A stretch of DNA of 64,000 nt from JBBDWK01 sp040902885 (lineage in GTDB: Bacteria; Acidobacteriota; Terriglobia; Bryobacterales; Bryobacteraceae), in contig JBBDWK010000073.1 of assembly GCA_040902885.1 (NCBI GenBank), forward strand, positions 34,750 through 98,749, in the 5' to 3' direction. Each line of letters begins with the position of its first letter. Position 1 is the stretch's first letter. The position numbers and the translations under genes were made by a program. Under the pieces are notes generated by a model. That model was not told where the DNA came from and did not search any database. It was given only the letters and a program-made list of their open reading frames with translations. Positions 44,614 through 52,865 of this stretch are shown here, in pieces.

Positions 44614-44945
44614 TGGAGCGGGGCGATATCTACCTGGTCGGGCTCGATCCCGCGGCAGGGTACGAGCAACAGGGGCGCAGACCGGTCCTGATCGTGTCGC
44701 CAGCGGCCTTCAACCGGTTGACCAAGGTGCCCGTGGTTCTTCCTATCACCAACGGCGGCAACTTCGCCCGCACGGCGGGCTTTGCAGTCTCGCTAGTGGG
44801 CGTCGGCACCAAAACCACCGGCATTGTCCGGTGCGATCAACCGCGTGCGCTCGATCTCGGCGCACGCGGCGGCAAGAAACTCGAGAGCGTGCCCGCTGCG
44901 GTCGTGGACGAAGTGCTGGCGAAGCTCGTCCCCATTTTTGAGTGA
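44613..44945 (+). CDS. MazF/ChpBK-type endoribonuclease toxin
   Basis: 110 residues. MERGDIYLVGLDPAAGYEQQGRRPVLIVS is the canonical PemK/MazF opening with the catalytic Arg, followed by LPITNGGNFARTAGFAVSL and GIVRCDQPRALDLGARGGKKL, closest in pattern to ChpBK. Cleaves mRNA at short single-stranded sites when antitoxin is lost. The ATG overlaps the antitoxin stop by one base, giving tight coupling. Confidence 0.94.
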   Translation: MERGDIYLVGLDPAAGYEQQGRRPVLIVSPAAFNRLTKVPVVLPITNGGNFARTAGFAVSLVGVGTKTTGIVRCDQPRALDLGARGGKKLESVPAAVVDEVLAKLVPIFE

Positions 44946-45008
44946 TCCCGTCGCTTTGCATTTTCGCCGATCGGCGATACAATTGAAGATGTAAGGTGGC
45001 GACTCTGG

Positions 45009-45031
45009 AGTGGGCGAAAGCCCACTTTTTT
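45009..45031 (+). terminator. Leader hairpin with T-tract before rimP (attenuator)
   Basis: A perfect 7-bp stem AGTGGGC/GCCCACT closed by a GAAA tetraloop is followed by TTTTTT, 18 bp before the rimP ATG. Placement and shape match the conserved leader of rimP-nusA operons, where it works as an attenuator in many bacteria; it could also end the toxin transcript. Confidence 0.85.
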
Positions 45032-45048
45032 ATTGGCGCTAAGAAAAA

Positions 45049-45510
45049 ATGAGCGAGGCAGTGCTCTTTAGGATCGAAGCCATCGCCGAGCGCGTCGGGC
45101 GGTCCGAAGGCATTGAAATCGTGGATATCGAGCTCAAGGGCGCGGGGAATCGCCGATTCTTGAGGATTTATATCGACAAGCCGGAAGGTGTCACTCACGC
45201 CGATTGCGAATCCATCTCGGGACAGGTCGGCGCCATTCTGGACGTCGAGGACGTGGTTCCCGGACAATACACGCTTGAGGTCAGCAGTCCCGGCGTGCAG
45301 CGCAAGCTCGCGAAACCGCGCGATTTCGAGCGCGTTCAGGGAAAGAAAATCAAACTGGTGCTGCGCGAGCCGGTCGAGAACGAACGCATCTGGGACGGAG
45401 TTCTGGCCCGCTTCGCCGAGGGGACCATTACGCTGGAGCTCGCCGGGGGCCGCTCCCTCGCCATTCCGTACGACTTGGTACAAAAAGCCAACCTGAAGTT
45501 CGAGTGGTAA
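45049..45510 (+). CDS. rimP: Ribosome maturation factor RimP
   Basis: 153 residues, standard length. Needed for 30S assembly. N-terminal alpha/beta domain contains VDIELKGAGNRRFLRIYIDK and VEDVVPGQYTLEVSSPGVQRKL; the C-terminal Sm-like domain covers about 90-153. First gene of the conserved rimP-nusA-infB-rbfA run on the plus strand. The leader hairpin lies just upstream. Confidence 0.95.
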   Translation: MSEAVLFRIEAIAERVGRSEGIEIVDIELKGAGNRRFLRIYIDKPEGVTHADCESISGQVGAILDVEDVVPGQYTLEVSSPGVQRKLAKPRDFERVQGKKIKLVLREPVENERIWDGVLARFAEGTITLELAGGRSLAIPYDLVQKANLKFEW

Positions 45511-45559
45511 ATCCCCAGGAGAAGATTCGGCATCCCGGAATATCTGAAAGAGGAAAGTC

Positions 45560-47050
45560 TTGGCAACCATCTATCAGTCCATCGAACTGCTCAGCAAGGA
45601 GAAAGGCATCGATCCGCAGATCGTGGTGGACGCGGTCAAGGACGCGATGCTGGTGGCCGCGCGGAAGCACTTCCGCTCGAACGAGGACTACGTCGCCGAG
45701 CTGAACGACCGCACCGGGGGCATCGAACTTTACGCTGTCAAGAAGGTGGTCGAAACCGTCACCGACCCGGCTAAGGAAATGACGCTGGACGAGGCGCTGC
45801 GCATCGATCCCGCCGCTACCGTGGAGTCCGAGATACGCATTGCAAAGCCCACGGACATGCTGGGCCGCATCTCGGCGCAGACGGCCAAACAGGTGATCTT
45901 TCAGAAGGTCCGGGAGGCCGAACGGGAAACGGTGTACCAGGAATACTCGGGCCGGGTGGGCGAGCTGGTCAACTGCACGGTGAAGCGCGTCGAGGGTCCG
46001 GACCTCATTCTGGATCTCGGCAAGACCGAAGCGCGGCTGCCAAAGAAAGAACAGTCGCGCCTGGAGAATTTCAGCGTGGGCGACCGCGTCCGCTGCGTGA
46101 TCAAGGCGGTGGACAAGTCGAGCAAAGGGCAGGGAGTGGTGGTTTCGCGCGCGGCCCCGGAGCTGGTGGCGCGGCTCTTTGAGCAGGAAGTTCCCGAAAT
46201 TTACGACTCCACGGTGGTTATCAAAGGCTGCGCGCGGGAAGCCGGCGAGCGGACCAAGATCGCCGTGCAGAGCCGGGACCGGGACGTGGACAGCGTGGGC
46301 GCTTGCGTCGGAATGAAGGGAATGCGCGTGCAGTCCATCATCCGGGAGCTGCGCGGCGAGAAGATCGACATCATCGAATTCTCCGAGGATTCGGTGGTAT
46401 TCGCCACGCATGCCCTGAGTCCGGCGAAGATCAGCCGGGTGGCCATTCTGGATCCGCTGGGAAAGCACATGGAAGTGATCGTGGACGATTCCCAGCTCTC
46501 GCTGGCGATTGGGAAGAAGGGCCAGAACGTACGGCTGGCGGCACGGCTTTTGGGCTGGCGCATCGATATCAAGAGTGAAGAGGAGAAGCGGCAGGAGGTC
46601 GAATCGGCCATGGCTGCGCTGGTGGCTCCGGGCGCTCCCGTCTCCGTGCTGATCGACTACGGCCTTCCCGAGAGTCTGGCCGAGAAGCTGGTCCAGGCGG
46701 ACATCGGAACGGTGGAAAAGCTCGGGTCAATGACCCCGGAGGATCTCGAGGCGATTCCGGGAATCGGGCCCGAGATGGTCGAGCAGCTCCAGATCGCTGT
46801 CAACAGATACTACGCGCAGTTCGAACCGCAGCCCGAGGGTGCGGAGCCGGCGGCTCTGGAGGAAACCCCTCCGGCCGCCCAGGAAGCGGAAGTGGAAGCC
46901 GGAGTGCAAACCACTGGGGAAGTTGCGGGGGAAACGCTCCCCGAAGCCGAATCCGCGCCGGAATCGGATTCCGAGTTTGATACGATAAAGGACACTGGCT
47001 CTGAGACCGATGCTGAGGAGGAGAACCGTAGCGAGTCGCGAGAAGTGTGA
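45560..47050 (+). CDS. nusA: Transcription termination/antitermination factor NusA
   Basis: 496 residues. N-terminal RNA polymerase-binding domain (1-125), S1 domain (about 135-200, GRVGELVNCTVKRVEGPDLILDLG), two KH domains (about 200-345, with GACVGMKGMRVQSIIREL and IGKKGQNVRLAARLLGW), a helix-hairpin-helix region near 360-415, and an acidic low-complexity tail. Starts with TTG at 45560 after AGAGGAAAG; no ATG is available. The tail is longer and more acidic than in E. coli-type proteins. Co-transcribed with rimP and infB. Confidence 0.97.
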   Translation: MATIYQSIELLSKEKGIDPQIVVDAVKDAMLVAARKHFRSNEDYVAELNDRTGGIELYAVKKVVETVTDPAKEMTLDEALRIDPAATVESEIRIAKPTDMLGRISAQTAKQVIFQKVREAERETVYQEYSGRVGELVNCTVKRVEGPDLILDLGKTEARLPKKEQSRLENFSVGDRVRCVIKAVDKSSKGQGVVVSRAAPELVARLFEQEVPEIYDSTVVIKGCAREAGERTKIAVQSRDRDVDSVGACVGMKGMRVQSIIRELRGEKIDIIEFSEDSVVFATHALSPAKISRVAILDPLGKHMEVIVDDSQLSLAIGKKGQNVRLAARLLGWRIDIKSEEEKRQEVESAMAALVAPGAPVSVLIDYGLPESLAEKLVQADIGTVEKLGSMTPEDLEAIPGIGPEMVEQLQIAVNRYYAQFEPQPEGAEPAALEETPPAAQEAEVEAGVQTTGEVAGETLPEAESAPESDSEFDTIKDTGSETDAEEENRSESREV

Positions 47051-47105
47051 CGAGATGGGATCGTTATCCCGATGTTGATCCCTGACAGATTGATTTTGTG
47101 TGCAT

Positions 47106-50027
47106 ATGAAGAAGATTCGCATTAATGAGCTTGCGCGTGAGATGGAAGTAAAAGCGCATTTGATTCTGGAAATGCTTCCCTCTCTTGGCGTCGCCGAAAA
47201 AAAGACCCACTCAAGCTCCATCGACGAGGATGTGGCCGTAAAGCTGCGGAAGCACTTCGGGGTGGAGGGAGAGCCAAGCTCCGGCGAGATGGAACGGAAC
47301 GGCGATGCCGCGCACCCCGAAGTGAAGGAGGTTCCCGACTATCGGGCGAAGCGGGAAGATACCGCCGAAGTTGCGCCCGAGAGTTCCGGGGAGCGGCGCG
47401 AGACGCCAGTCGAAGAACCTCCCGCCGCGCCGGGTCCTGTTGAAGAGCGCAACGAGGAGCCCGTTCTCTCGTTCCGGCCCGCCGCACAACCGATCCGTCC
47501 TCCCTTGGCTGCCACACAACAAGGGGAGAGACCGGAAAGCAGGGCGCCGGAGCCGAGGCCGGCGCAAACTCCTCCTCCTGCACGTTCGCCAGTTCCCAGT
47601 TCTCAGCGGCCCGTCGCCATGCCCGCCAAACCGCTGCCTACGGCGCCGCGTCCGGGTCAGGTGTTGTCCGGTCCGCGCCAGCCGTTTCCCGCGGGAAGCG
47701 GTGAAGGGCTGCGCCCGGCTCAAGTGGTCGCCCCCGGACCTCCGCGGACTAGTGCGCCGCCACCGCAGCGTCCCCAGGCCAGCGCGCCAGCGGCTCCGGC
47801 GGGACCCGCTCCGGGCAAACCGATCGCGCCGCGTCCGACTCTCGCGGGCCAGCCGGCGCCGCGTCCAGTGGTGCCGCCCCGTCAGGATCTGGCGCAGCGC
47901 CTCGCTCAGCCCCGCATCGTGCCGAACCAGCAGCAGGGTGGGCGCATGGGAGTTCCGCTGCGGCCGCAGCAGGTCACGCCCATCCCAGGGAAGCCCATTT
48001 ATCAGCCTCCGCCCCGTCCAGGCGCGCCTCAAGCGCGCCAGGGCGCGCGGCCGGGAGCGCCCGCCAGCCGTCCCGGCGGTCCGCGTCCCATGCACCCGAC
48101 TACGCGCGGACGCATGGACGCCCCGGCGGTTCCGCCTCCGCCCGGCGATCAGCGGCGCGTGCCGGACAAGCGCACCGGGCGTCCCGAGCAACGCGGCCGG
48201 CGCGAACACGAGGAACGCAATCTTCGGCCTTCGGTGCGGCGCGATCAACCGGCCGCTCCGCCGCCCATTACGCGCGATATCACGATCTCGGAAGGCATCA
48301 CGGTCAAGGAACTGTCCGAGAAGCTGGACGTGAAAGCCAGTCTCGTCATTAAGAAGCTGGTCGACCGGAACATTTTCGCCACCATCAACCAGACGCTCGA
48401 TTCGAAGCTTGCCACTGAGCTTTCGCGGGAGTTCGGCGCCTCCACCAGCACCCTCACTTACGAGGAGGAGGCCATGGCGCACATCGAGGTGGCCGAGGAG
48501 GAAAAGGATCAGATCCGGCGGCCTCCCGTGGTCACCATCATGGGCCATGTGGATCATGGCAAGACCTCTCTGCTCGATGTCATCCGTACGGCTAACGTGG
48601 CCGAAAAGGAAGCGGGCGGAATTACGCAGCACATCGGCGCGTACCACGTGGAGTTGAACAACCGGAAGATCGTCTTCATCGATACCCCGGGCCATGAGGC
48701 TTTCACGCGCATGCGTTCGCGAGGCGCCAAAGTGACCGACGTGGTCGTGCTGGTGGTGGCGGCGGACGACGGCGTGATGCCGCAGACTCTCGAAGCCATC
48801 GACCACGCGCGCGCGGCCAAGGTGCCCATCATCGTGGCGATCAACAAAATCGATAAGGGCGATGCACAGCCGGATCGCGTGAAGCAGCAGCTCTCCGACC
48901 GCGGCCTTCTGGCCGAGGATTGGGGCGGCGACACGGTCATGGTTCCGGTGTCCGCGCGGCAGAGAACCAACATCGATCTGCTGCTCGAGATGATCCTGCT
49001 GGTGGCCGATTTACAGGATCTGAAGGCCAATCCGGGCCGTCCGGCCATGGGGTCGGTGCTCGAGTCCCAGCTCGACCGCGGACGCGGCCCGGTGGCGACC
49101 GTTCTGGTCGGCAACGGGACGCTGCGGGTCGGCGACTTCTTCATCTGCGGCTCGGTGTTCGGAAGGGTTCGCGCCATGCTGGACGACCGCGGCGAGCAGG
49201 TGCGCGAAGCGGCGCCCTCCATGCCGGTGGAGGTTCTGGGTCTGGATTCGCTGCCCGACGCCGGAGACTCGTTCCAGGTGGTTACGGATACCGCCAAAGC
49301 CAAGCAGATCGTAATGTTCCGCGAGGCCAAACTGCGCGACCAGGCCCTGGCGAAGAACAAGCGCCTGACGCTCGAGCAACTGCACAAGCAGATGGCCGCC
49401 GGAGAGGTGAAGGAGCTGTTCATCATCCTGAAGACCGACGTGGCCGGTTCCGCGGAGGTCATCAGCGATACCCTGCAGAAGCTTTCCAACGACAAAGTCC
49501 GCATTCGCGTGCTGCACAGCGGCGTGGGCGCCATCACCGAATCCGACGTCCTTCTGGCCGTGACTTCAAACGCCATCGTCATCGGCTTCAATGTGAGGCC
49601 CGAGCGCGGCGCGGCGCAAGTGGCCGAACAGGAAAAGGTCGAGATCCGTCTGCACACCATCATCTACAACCTGACGGACGAGATCAAAAAGGCCATGACC
49701 GGCATGCTCGAGCCGGTTTACAGGGAAATCTACAAGGGCAAGGCCGAGATTCGCGATACGTTCCGCGTCACGAAGGTGGGCATGGTGGCGGGATGCGTGG
49801 TGCAGGACGGCCTGATCACGCGCGACTCCGAAGTCCGGCTGCTGCGCGACAATGTGGTGGTCCATACAGGCAAGGTCGGTTCCCTGCGCCGCTTTAAAGA
49901 CGACGTGTCCGAAGTGAAAAGCGGCATGGAGTGCGGCATCACCCTGGGGAACTACTCCGATTTCAAGCCGGGAGACGTAATTGAGGCCTTTGTCACGGAG
50001 CGCGTGGCGGAAAAAGGCTTCGTGTAA
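47106..50027 (+). CDS. infB: Translation initiation factor IF-2
   Basis: 973 residues. The N-terminal IF-2N subdomain (KIRINELAREMEVKAHLIL) is followed by a Pro/Ala/Arg-rich linker of about 300 residues. A second IF2N motif (VKELSEKLDVKASLVIKKL) lies near 405, then the GTPase with P-loop GHVDHGKT, DTPGHEAF and NKID, and domains II, III and the fMet-tRNA-binding C-terminal domain. Start ATG 47106 is chosen over GTG 47100. The linker is longer than usual but disordered linkers vary. Housekeeping copy next to nusA, as in most bacteria. Confidence 0.97.
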   Translation: MKKIRINELAREMEVKAHLILEMLPSLGVAEKKTHSSSIDEDVAVKLRKHFGVEGEPSSGEMERNGDAAHPEVKEVPDYRAKREDTAEVAPESSGERRETPVEEPPAAPGPVEERNEEPVLSFRPAAQPIRPPLAATQQGERPESRAPEPRPAQTPPPARSPVPSSQRPVAMPAKPLPTAPRPGQVLSGPRQPFPAGSGEGLRPAQVVAPGPPRTSAPPPQRPQASAPAAPAGPAPGKPIAPRPTLAGQPAPRPVVPPRQDLAQRLAQPRIVPNQQQGGRMGVPLRPQQVTPIPGKPIYQPPPRPGAPQARQGARPGAPASRPGGPRPMHPTTRGRMDAPAVPPPPGDQRRVPDKRTGRPEQRGRREHEERNLRPSVRRDQPAAPPPITRDITISEGITVKELSEKLDVKASLVIKKLVDRNIFATINQTLDSKLATELSREFGASTSTLTYEEEAMAHIEVAEEEKDQIRRPPVVTIMGHVDHGKTSLLDVIRTANVAEKEAGGITQHIGAYHVELNNRKIVFIDTPGHEAFTRMRSRGAKVTDVVVLVVAADDGVMPQTLEAIDHARAAKVPIIVAINKIDKGDAQPDRVKQQLSDRGLLAEDWGGDTVMVPVSARQRTNIDLLLEMILLVADLQDLKANPGRPAMGSVLESQLDRGRGPVATVLVGNGTLRVGDFFICGSVFGRVRAMLDDRGEQVREAAPSMPVEVLGLDSLPDAGDSFQVVTDTAKAKQIVMFREAKLRDQALAKNKRLTLEQLHKQMAAGEVKELFIILKTDVAGSAEVISDTLQKLSNDKVRIRVLHSGVGAITESDVLLAVTSNAIVIGFNVRPERGAAQVAEQEKVEIRLHTIIYNLTDEIKKAMTGMLEPVYREIYKGKAEIRDTFRVTKVGMVAGCVVQDGLITRDSEVRLLRDNVVVHTGKVGSLRRFKDDVSEVKSGMECGITLGNYSDFKPGDVIEAFVTERVAEKGFV

Positions 50028-50050
50028 AGCGGCTCTACGGAGGCCGCAGC

Positions 50051-50338
50051 ATGGCAAGCGTCGGCGTTCTCGTTCTCGAATTGCGCCTGGAGAACTCCCA
50101 CTCGTTGAAGGACAAGCGGCAGGTGGTGAAGAGCTTGAAAGAGAAGCTCCGCCAGCGGTTTAACGTCGCCGTCTCGGAGATCGGCCACCAGGATCTCTGG
50201 CAGCGCGCCGCCGTGGCTGCCGTGACCGTGGCCCCGGACCGGGGCTTTGCCGAGCGAGTGCTGCAGTCGGTGGAAATGGAAGCCGCGGCTTTGCTTGGTC
50301 CCGATCTGGCGGGCGTCTCGGTCGAGTGGCTGGCGTAG
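50051..50338 (+). CDS. DUF503 protein (YlxP-like)
   Basis: 95 residues. Opening GVLVLELRLENSHSLKDKRQVVKSL and RFNVAVSEIGHQDLWQRAAV match the family that lies between infB and rbfA in many bacteria (B. subtilis YlxP). Probably linked to ribosome biogenesis, but no activity is known. Starts 24 bp after infB, with GGAGG upstream. Confidence 0.92.
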   Translation: MASVGVLVLELRLENSHSLKDKRQVVKSLKEKLRQRFNVAVSEIGHQDLWQRAAVAAVTVAPDRGFAERVLQSVEMEAAALLGPDLAGVSVEWLA

Positions 50339-50363
50339 GTCCGGCCAACGGGAGAAGTTGAGC

Positions 50364-50729
50364 ATGGACGAGCGACGCGCCCAAAAAGTCTCGGAGACCC
50401 TGCGGGAGGAATTGACTGAGATTATCGGATTCGAGATGGCCGATCCGCGTCTGGATTTGGTCGACATAACGGATGTCCGGGTTTCGCCCGACCTGCGGCA
50501 TGCCACGGTGCGGGTGGCGCTGGGCGGCGACCGCCCCACCCAGGACCAGGCCTTGGAGACGCTCGACCGTGCCAAACACTTCCTGCGGCGCGAGCTGGCT
50601 CGCCGCCTGAGCTTTCGAAGGGTCCCCGAGCTGCACTTTCAGGCGGATACGGACCTGGAGCCGGGGGGGCGCCTGGAAGTCCTGCTCCGCCGCGCCAAAA
50701 AGACCCAGGGAAAACGGGAAAATCCGTGA
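50364..50729 (+). CDS. rbfA: Ribosome-binding factor A
   Basis: 121 residues with a KH-like fold. It assists late maturation of the 16S rRNA 5' end. Motifs are RAQKVSETLREELTEII, DPRLDLVDITDVRVSPDLRHATV and the closing RRVPELHFQADTDLEPGGRLE. The ATG at 50364 has GGGAGAAG 8 nt upstream; longer frames overlap DUF503. Its TGA overlaps the GTG of apbE. Confidence 0.95.
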   Translation: MDERRAQKVSETLREELTEIIGFEMADPRLDLVDITDVRVSPDLRHATVRVALGGDRPTQDQALETLDRAKHFLRRELARRLSFRRVPELHFQADTDLEPGGRLEVLLRRAKKTQGKRENP

Positions 50730-51724
50730 AAACACTCCTTCGAGTGAAACGGACTGTGGTAGTTTTGTTTTTGCTGCCGTTTTTGGCGGCCGCCGCGGGG
50801 ACCCTCCGGATGGAGGATAGCCGCGACGCGATGGGCTCCGTTTATTCCGTCGCCATTTACGGCGACGACCGGGAAGCGATGGCCGAGGCGCTGGAGGAAG
50901 CTTTCGCCGAGGTGCGACGGCTCGACCGCATGCTGTCCAACTACCGCGCGGGCAGCGAGTGGAGCCGGATCAACCGGGAAGCGGCCGAAAAGCCGGTGAA
51001 GGTAACCCCGGAGATGTTCCGCCTGCTGGCTGCCTGTATCGAGTACAGCCGGCAAAGCGAGGGCGCATTCGATATCTCGGTGGGACCCTTGATGAAGGTT
51101 TGGGGATTTTATAAGGGTTCGGGCCGCCTGCCAGCTCCCATGGAGATACAGGATGCCCTGGAAGTAACCGGCTACCGGAATATCGTTCTCGATTCGGAGA
51201 ACAGCACGGTTCGCTTCCGGAAGCCCGGAATCGAGATCGATCCGGGGGGGATCGGCAAGGGATACACGGTTGACCGGATGGTGGAAATTCTTAAGGAGAA
51301 AGGTGTGCGGTCGGCGTTGGTTTCGGCATCCGGGAGCAGCATTTACGCATTGGGCAAGCCTCCCCACGAAGAGGGCTGGAGAATCAGCATCACCGATCCC
51401 GGCGCGGAGGACAAGACCGCCGGTCGGGTGTTTCTGAAGGATCAGTCGATGTCCACCTCCGGCAGTTACGAAAAATTCTTTAGGGCGGAAGGCAGGACTT
51501 ACACCCATATCATGGACCCGCGCACGGGTTATCCCGCTCAAGGAACGCTGTCGGTTTCGGTGATCGGCGCTCGCACCATCGATACGGAAGCCTGGACCAA
51601 GCCCTTTTTCATCCGTGGACGAAAGTGGACAATTCAAAACAAACCCAAAGGTTTCCGAGTGTTCTTTTGCGAGGACAAGAGCGCCGGGAACGGATCGGAA
51701 CAGGCATGCGCGTGGCTCCCGTGA
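50726..51724 (+). CDS. apbE: FAD:protein FMN transferase (ApbE)
   Basis: 332 residues with a signal sequence (VVVLFLLPFLAAAAG). Transfers FMN from FAD to threonine of flavoproteins in the periplasm. It shows MGSVYSVAIYG, RLDRMLSNYRAGSEWSRIN, GAFDISVGPLMKVWGF, DPGGIGKGYTVDRMVE and the metal-site region THIMDPRTGYPAQG with IDTEAWTKPFF. GTG start overlaps rbfA. Stop overlaps a potential hemE start, so it sits in the same transcript. Confidence 0.93.
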   Translation: MKTLLRVKRTVVVLFLLPFLAAAAGTLRMEDSRDAMGSVYSVAIYGDDREAMAEALEEAFAEVRRLDRMLSNYRAGSEWSRINREAAEKPVKVTPEMFRLLAACIEYSRQSEGAFDISVGPLMKVWGFYKGSGRLPAPMEIQDALEVTGYRNIVLDSENSTVRFRKPGIEIDPGGIGKGYTVDRMVEILKEKGVRSALVSASGSSIYALGKPPHEEGWRISITDPGAEDKTAGRVFLKDQSMSTSGSYEKFFRAEGRTYTHIMDPRTGYPAQGTLSVSVIGARTIDTEAWTKPFFIRGRKWTIQNKPKGFRVFFCEDKSAGNGSEQACAWLP

Positions 51725-52743
51725 GCAGTCGATTCCTGGATGCCTGCCGCCGCCGGGCGACGGACGTGCGGCCCGTGTGGTTCATGCGGCAGGCCGGGCG
51801 GTATCTCAAGCAGTATCGTGAGATCCGGTCGAGACACGGCCTTCTGGAGATGTGCAAGCGGCCGGATCTGGCGGCCACAGTGACGCTCCAGCCGGTCGAA
51901 ATTCTGGATGTGGACGCCGCCATTATCTTCGCCGATCTGCTCCTGCCGCTCGAGCCCATGGGCCTGAAGCTTCGCTATGTATCCGGGGAAGGCCCGATGA
52001 TCGACAATCCGATCCGCGTGGCCCCCGATGTGGATGCGCTCTCCACCGCCAACACCGACGATCTCGGATATGTCGGAGAGGCGATTCAGCTCGTGGTTCG
52101 CGCGCTGGGCGGCCGGGTCCCGGTGATCGGCTTCGTGGGCGCTCCCTTTACCCTCGCCAGCTATATGATCGAGGGAGGCTCGTCGCGCACCTTCCTGCGC
52201 ACCAAGCAGCTCATGTATCGGGACGAGACGCTGTGGCGCCGGCTGATGGGCAAGATTGTGGACGTGCTCGCGCCCTTCGCCGCCAGCCAGGTGGCCAACG
52301 GCGCGCGGGCCGTGCAGGTCTTCGACAGTTGGGTGGGGGCGTTGTCCCCGGACGACTATGTTCGTTACGCGGCGCCTTACTCGCGCGCACTCATCGAGCG
52401 CATCCGCTCCTCCGGCGTCCCGGTGATTCATTTCGGCACCGGCGCGGCGGGCTTCTTCCGCGAGCTGCACGCCGCCGGCGGCGATGTGATGGGCGTCGAC
52501 TGGCGCGTCAACATCGACCAGGCCTGGATGGACATCAGCTACCGCTCGGCCGTCCAGGGCAACCTGGACCCTGCCGTTCTCTTCGCGCCGCTTCCCGAAT
52601 TGAAGATGCGGGTGCACGAGATGCTCAAGCGCACCGGCGTGCGCCCCGGCCATATTTTCAATCTGGGCCATGGCATTCTGCCCGAGACGCCGGTGGATCA
52701 CGTCAAGGCCGTGGTCGGATATGTGCGGGACTTCAAACCATAA
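51706..52743 (+). CDS. hemE: Uroporphyrinogen decarboxylase
   Basis: 345 residues from ATG 51706; GTG 51721 (overlapping the apbE stop) is the other candidate. Decarboxylates uroporphyrinogen III to coproporphyrinogen III in haem synthesis. The signature RPVWFMRQAGRYLKQYREIR lies near the N-terminus. The catalytic Asp region AAIIFADLLLPLEPMG, GFVGAPFTLASYMIEGG and the NLGHGILPETP block follow. It is followed by hemG, giving a small haem cluster at the end of the translation-factor run. Confidence 0.96.
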   Translation: MRVAPVSSRFLDACRRRATDVRPVWFMRQAGRYLKQYREIRSRHGLLEMCKRPDLAATVTLQPVEILDVDAAIIFADLLLPLEPMGLKLRYVSGEGPMIDNPIRVAPDVDALSTANTDDLGYVGEAIQLVVRALGGRVPVIGFVGAPFTLASYMIEGGSSRTFLRTKQLMYRDETLWRRLMGKIVDVLAPFAASQVANGARAVQVFDSWVGALSPDDYVRYAAPYSRALIERIRSSGVPVIHFGTGAAGFFRELHAAGGDVMGVDWRVNIDQAWMDISYRSAVQGNLDPAVLFAPLPELKMRVHEMLKRTGVRPGHIFNLGHGILPETPVDHVKAVVGYVRDFKP

Positions 52744-52775
52744 TCCGCTTGCTGAGAAGGCGTGAAACAATTGAA

Positions 52776-52849
52776 GCCGCAGATGAACGCCGATAAACGC
52801 CGATGGAAAGCGAAGGTCTTATCAGCGTTCATCGGCGTTCATCCGCGGC
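52776..52849. repeat. Imperfect inverted repeat between hemE and hemG
   Basis: Arms 52776-52804 and 52821-52849 (29 nt each) pair at 26 positions around a 16-nt loop. The arms carry the motif GATGAACGCCGAT, repeated in half-form. It may act as a transcription terminator or be a dispersed repeat; no T-tract follows. Confidence 0.75.
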
Positions 52850-52865
52850 CCCAAATGAATAGTTA

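Noticed and set aside
47400..48250. Apparent repeats in the infB linker
   Set aside because: They are codon-level low complexity from a Pro/Ala/Arg-rich disordered linker, normal for IF-2.
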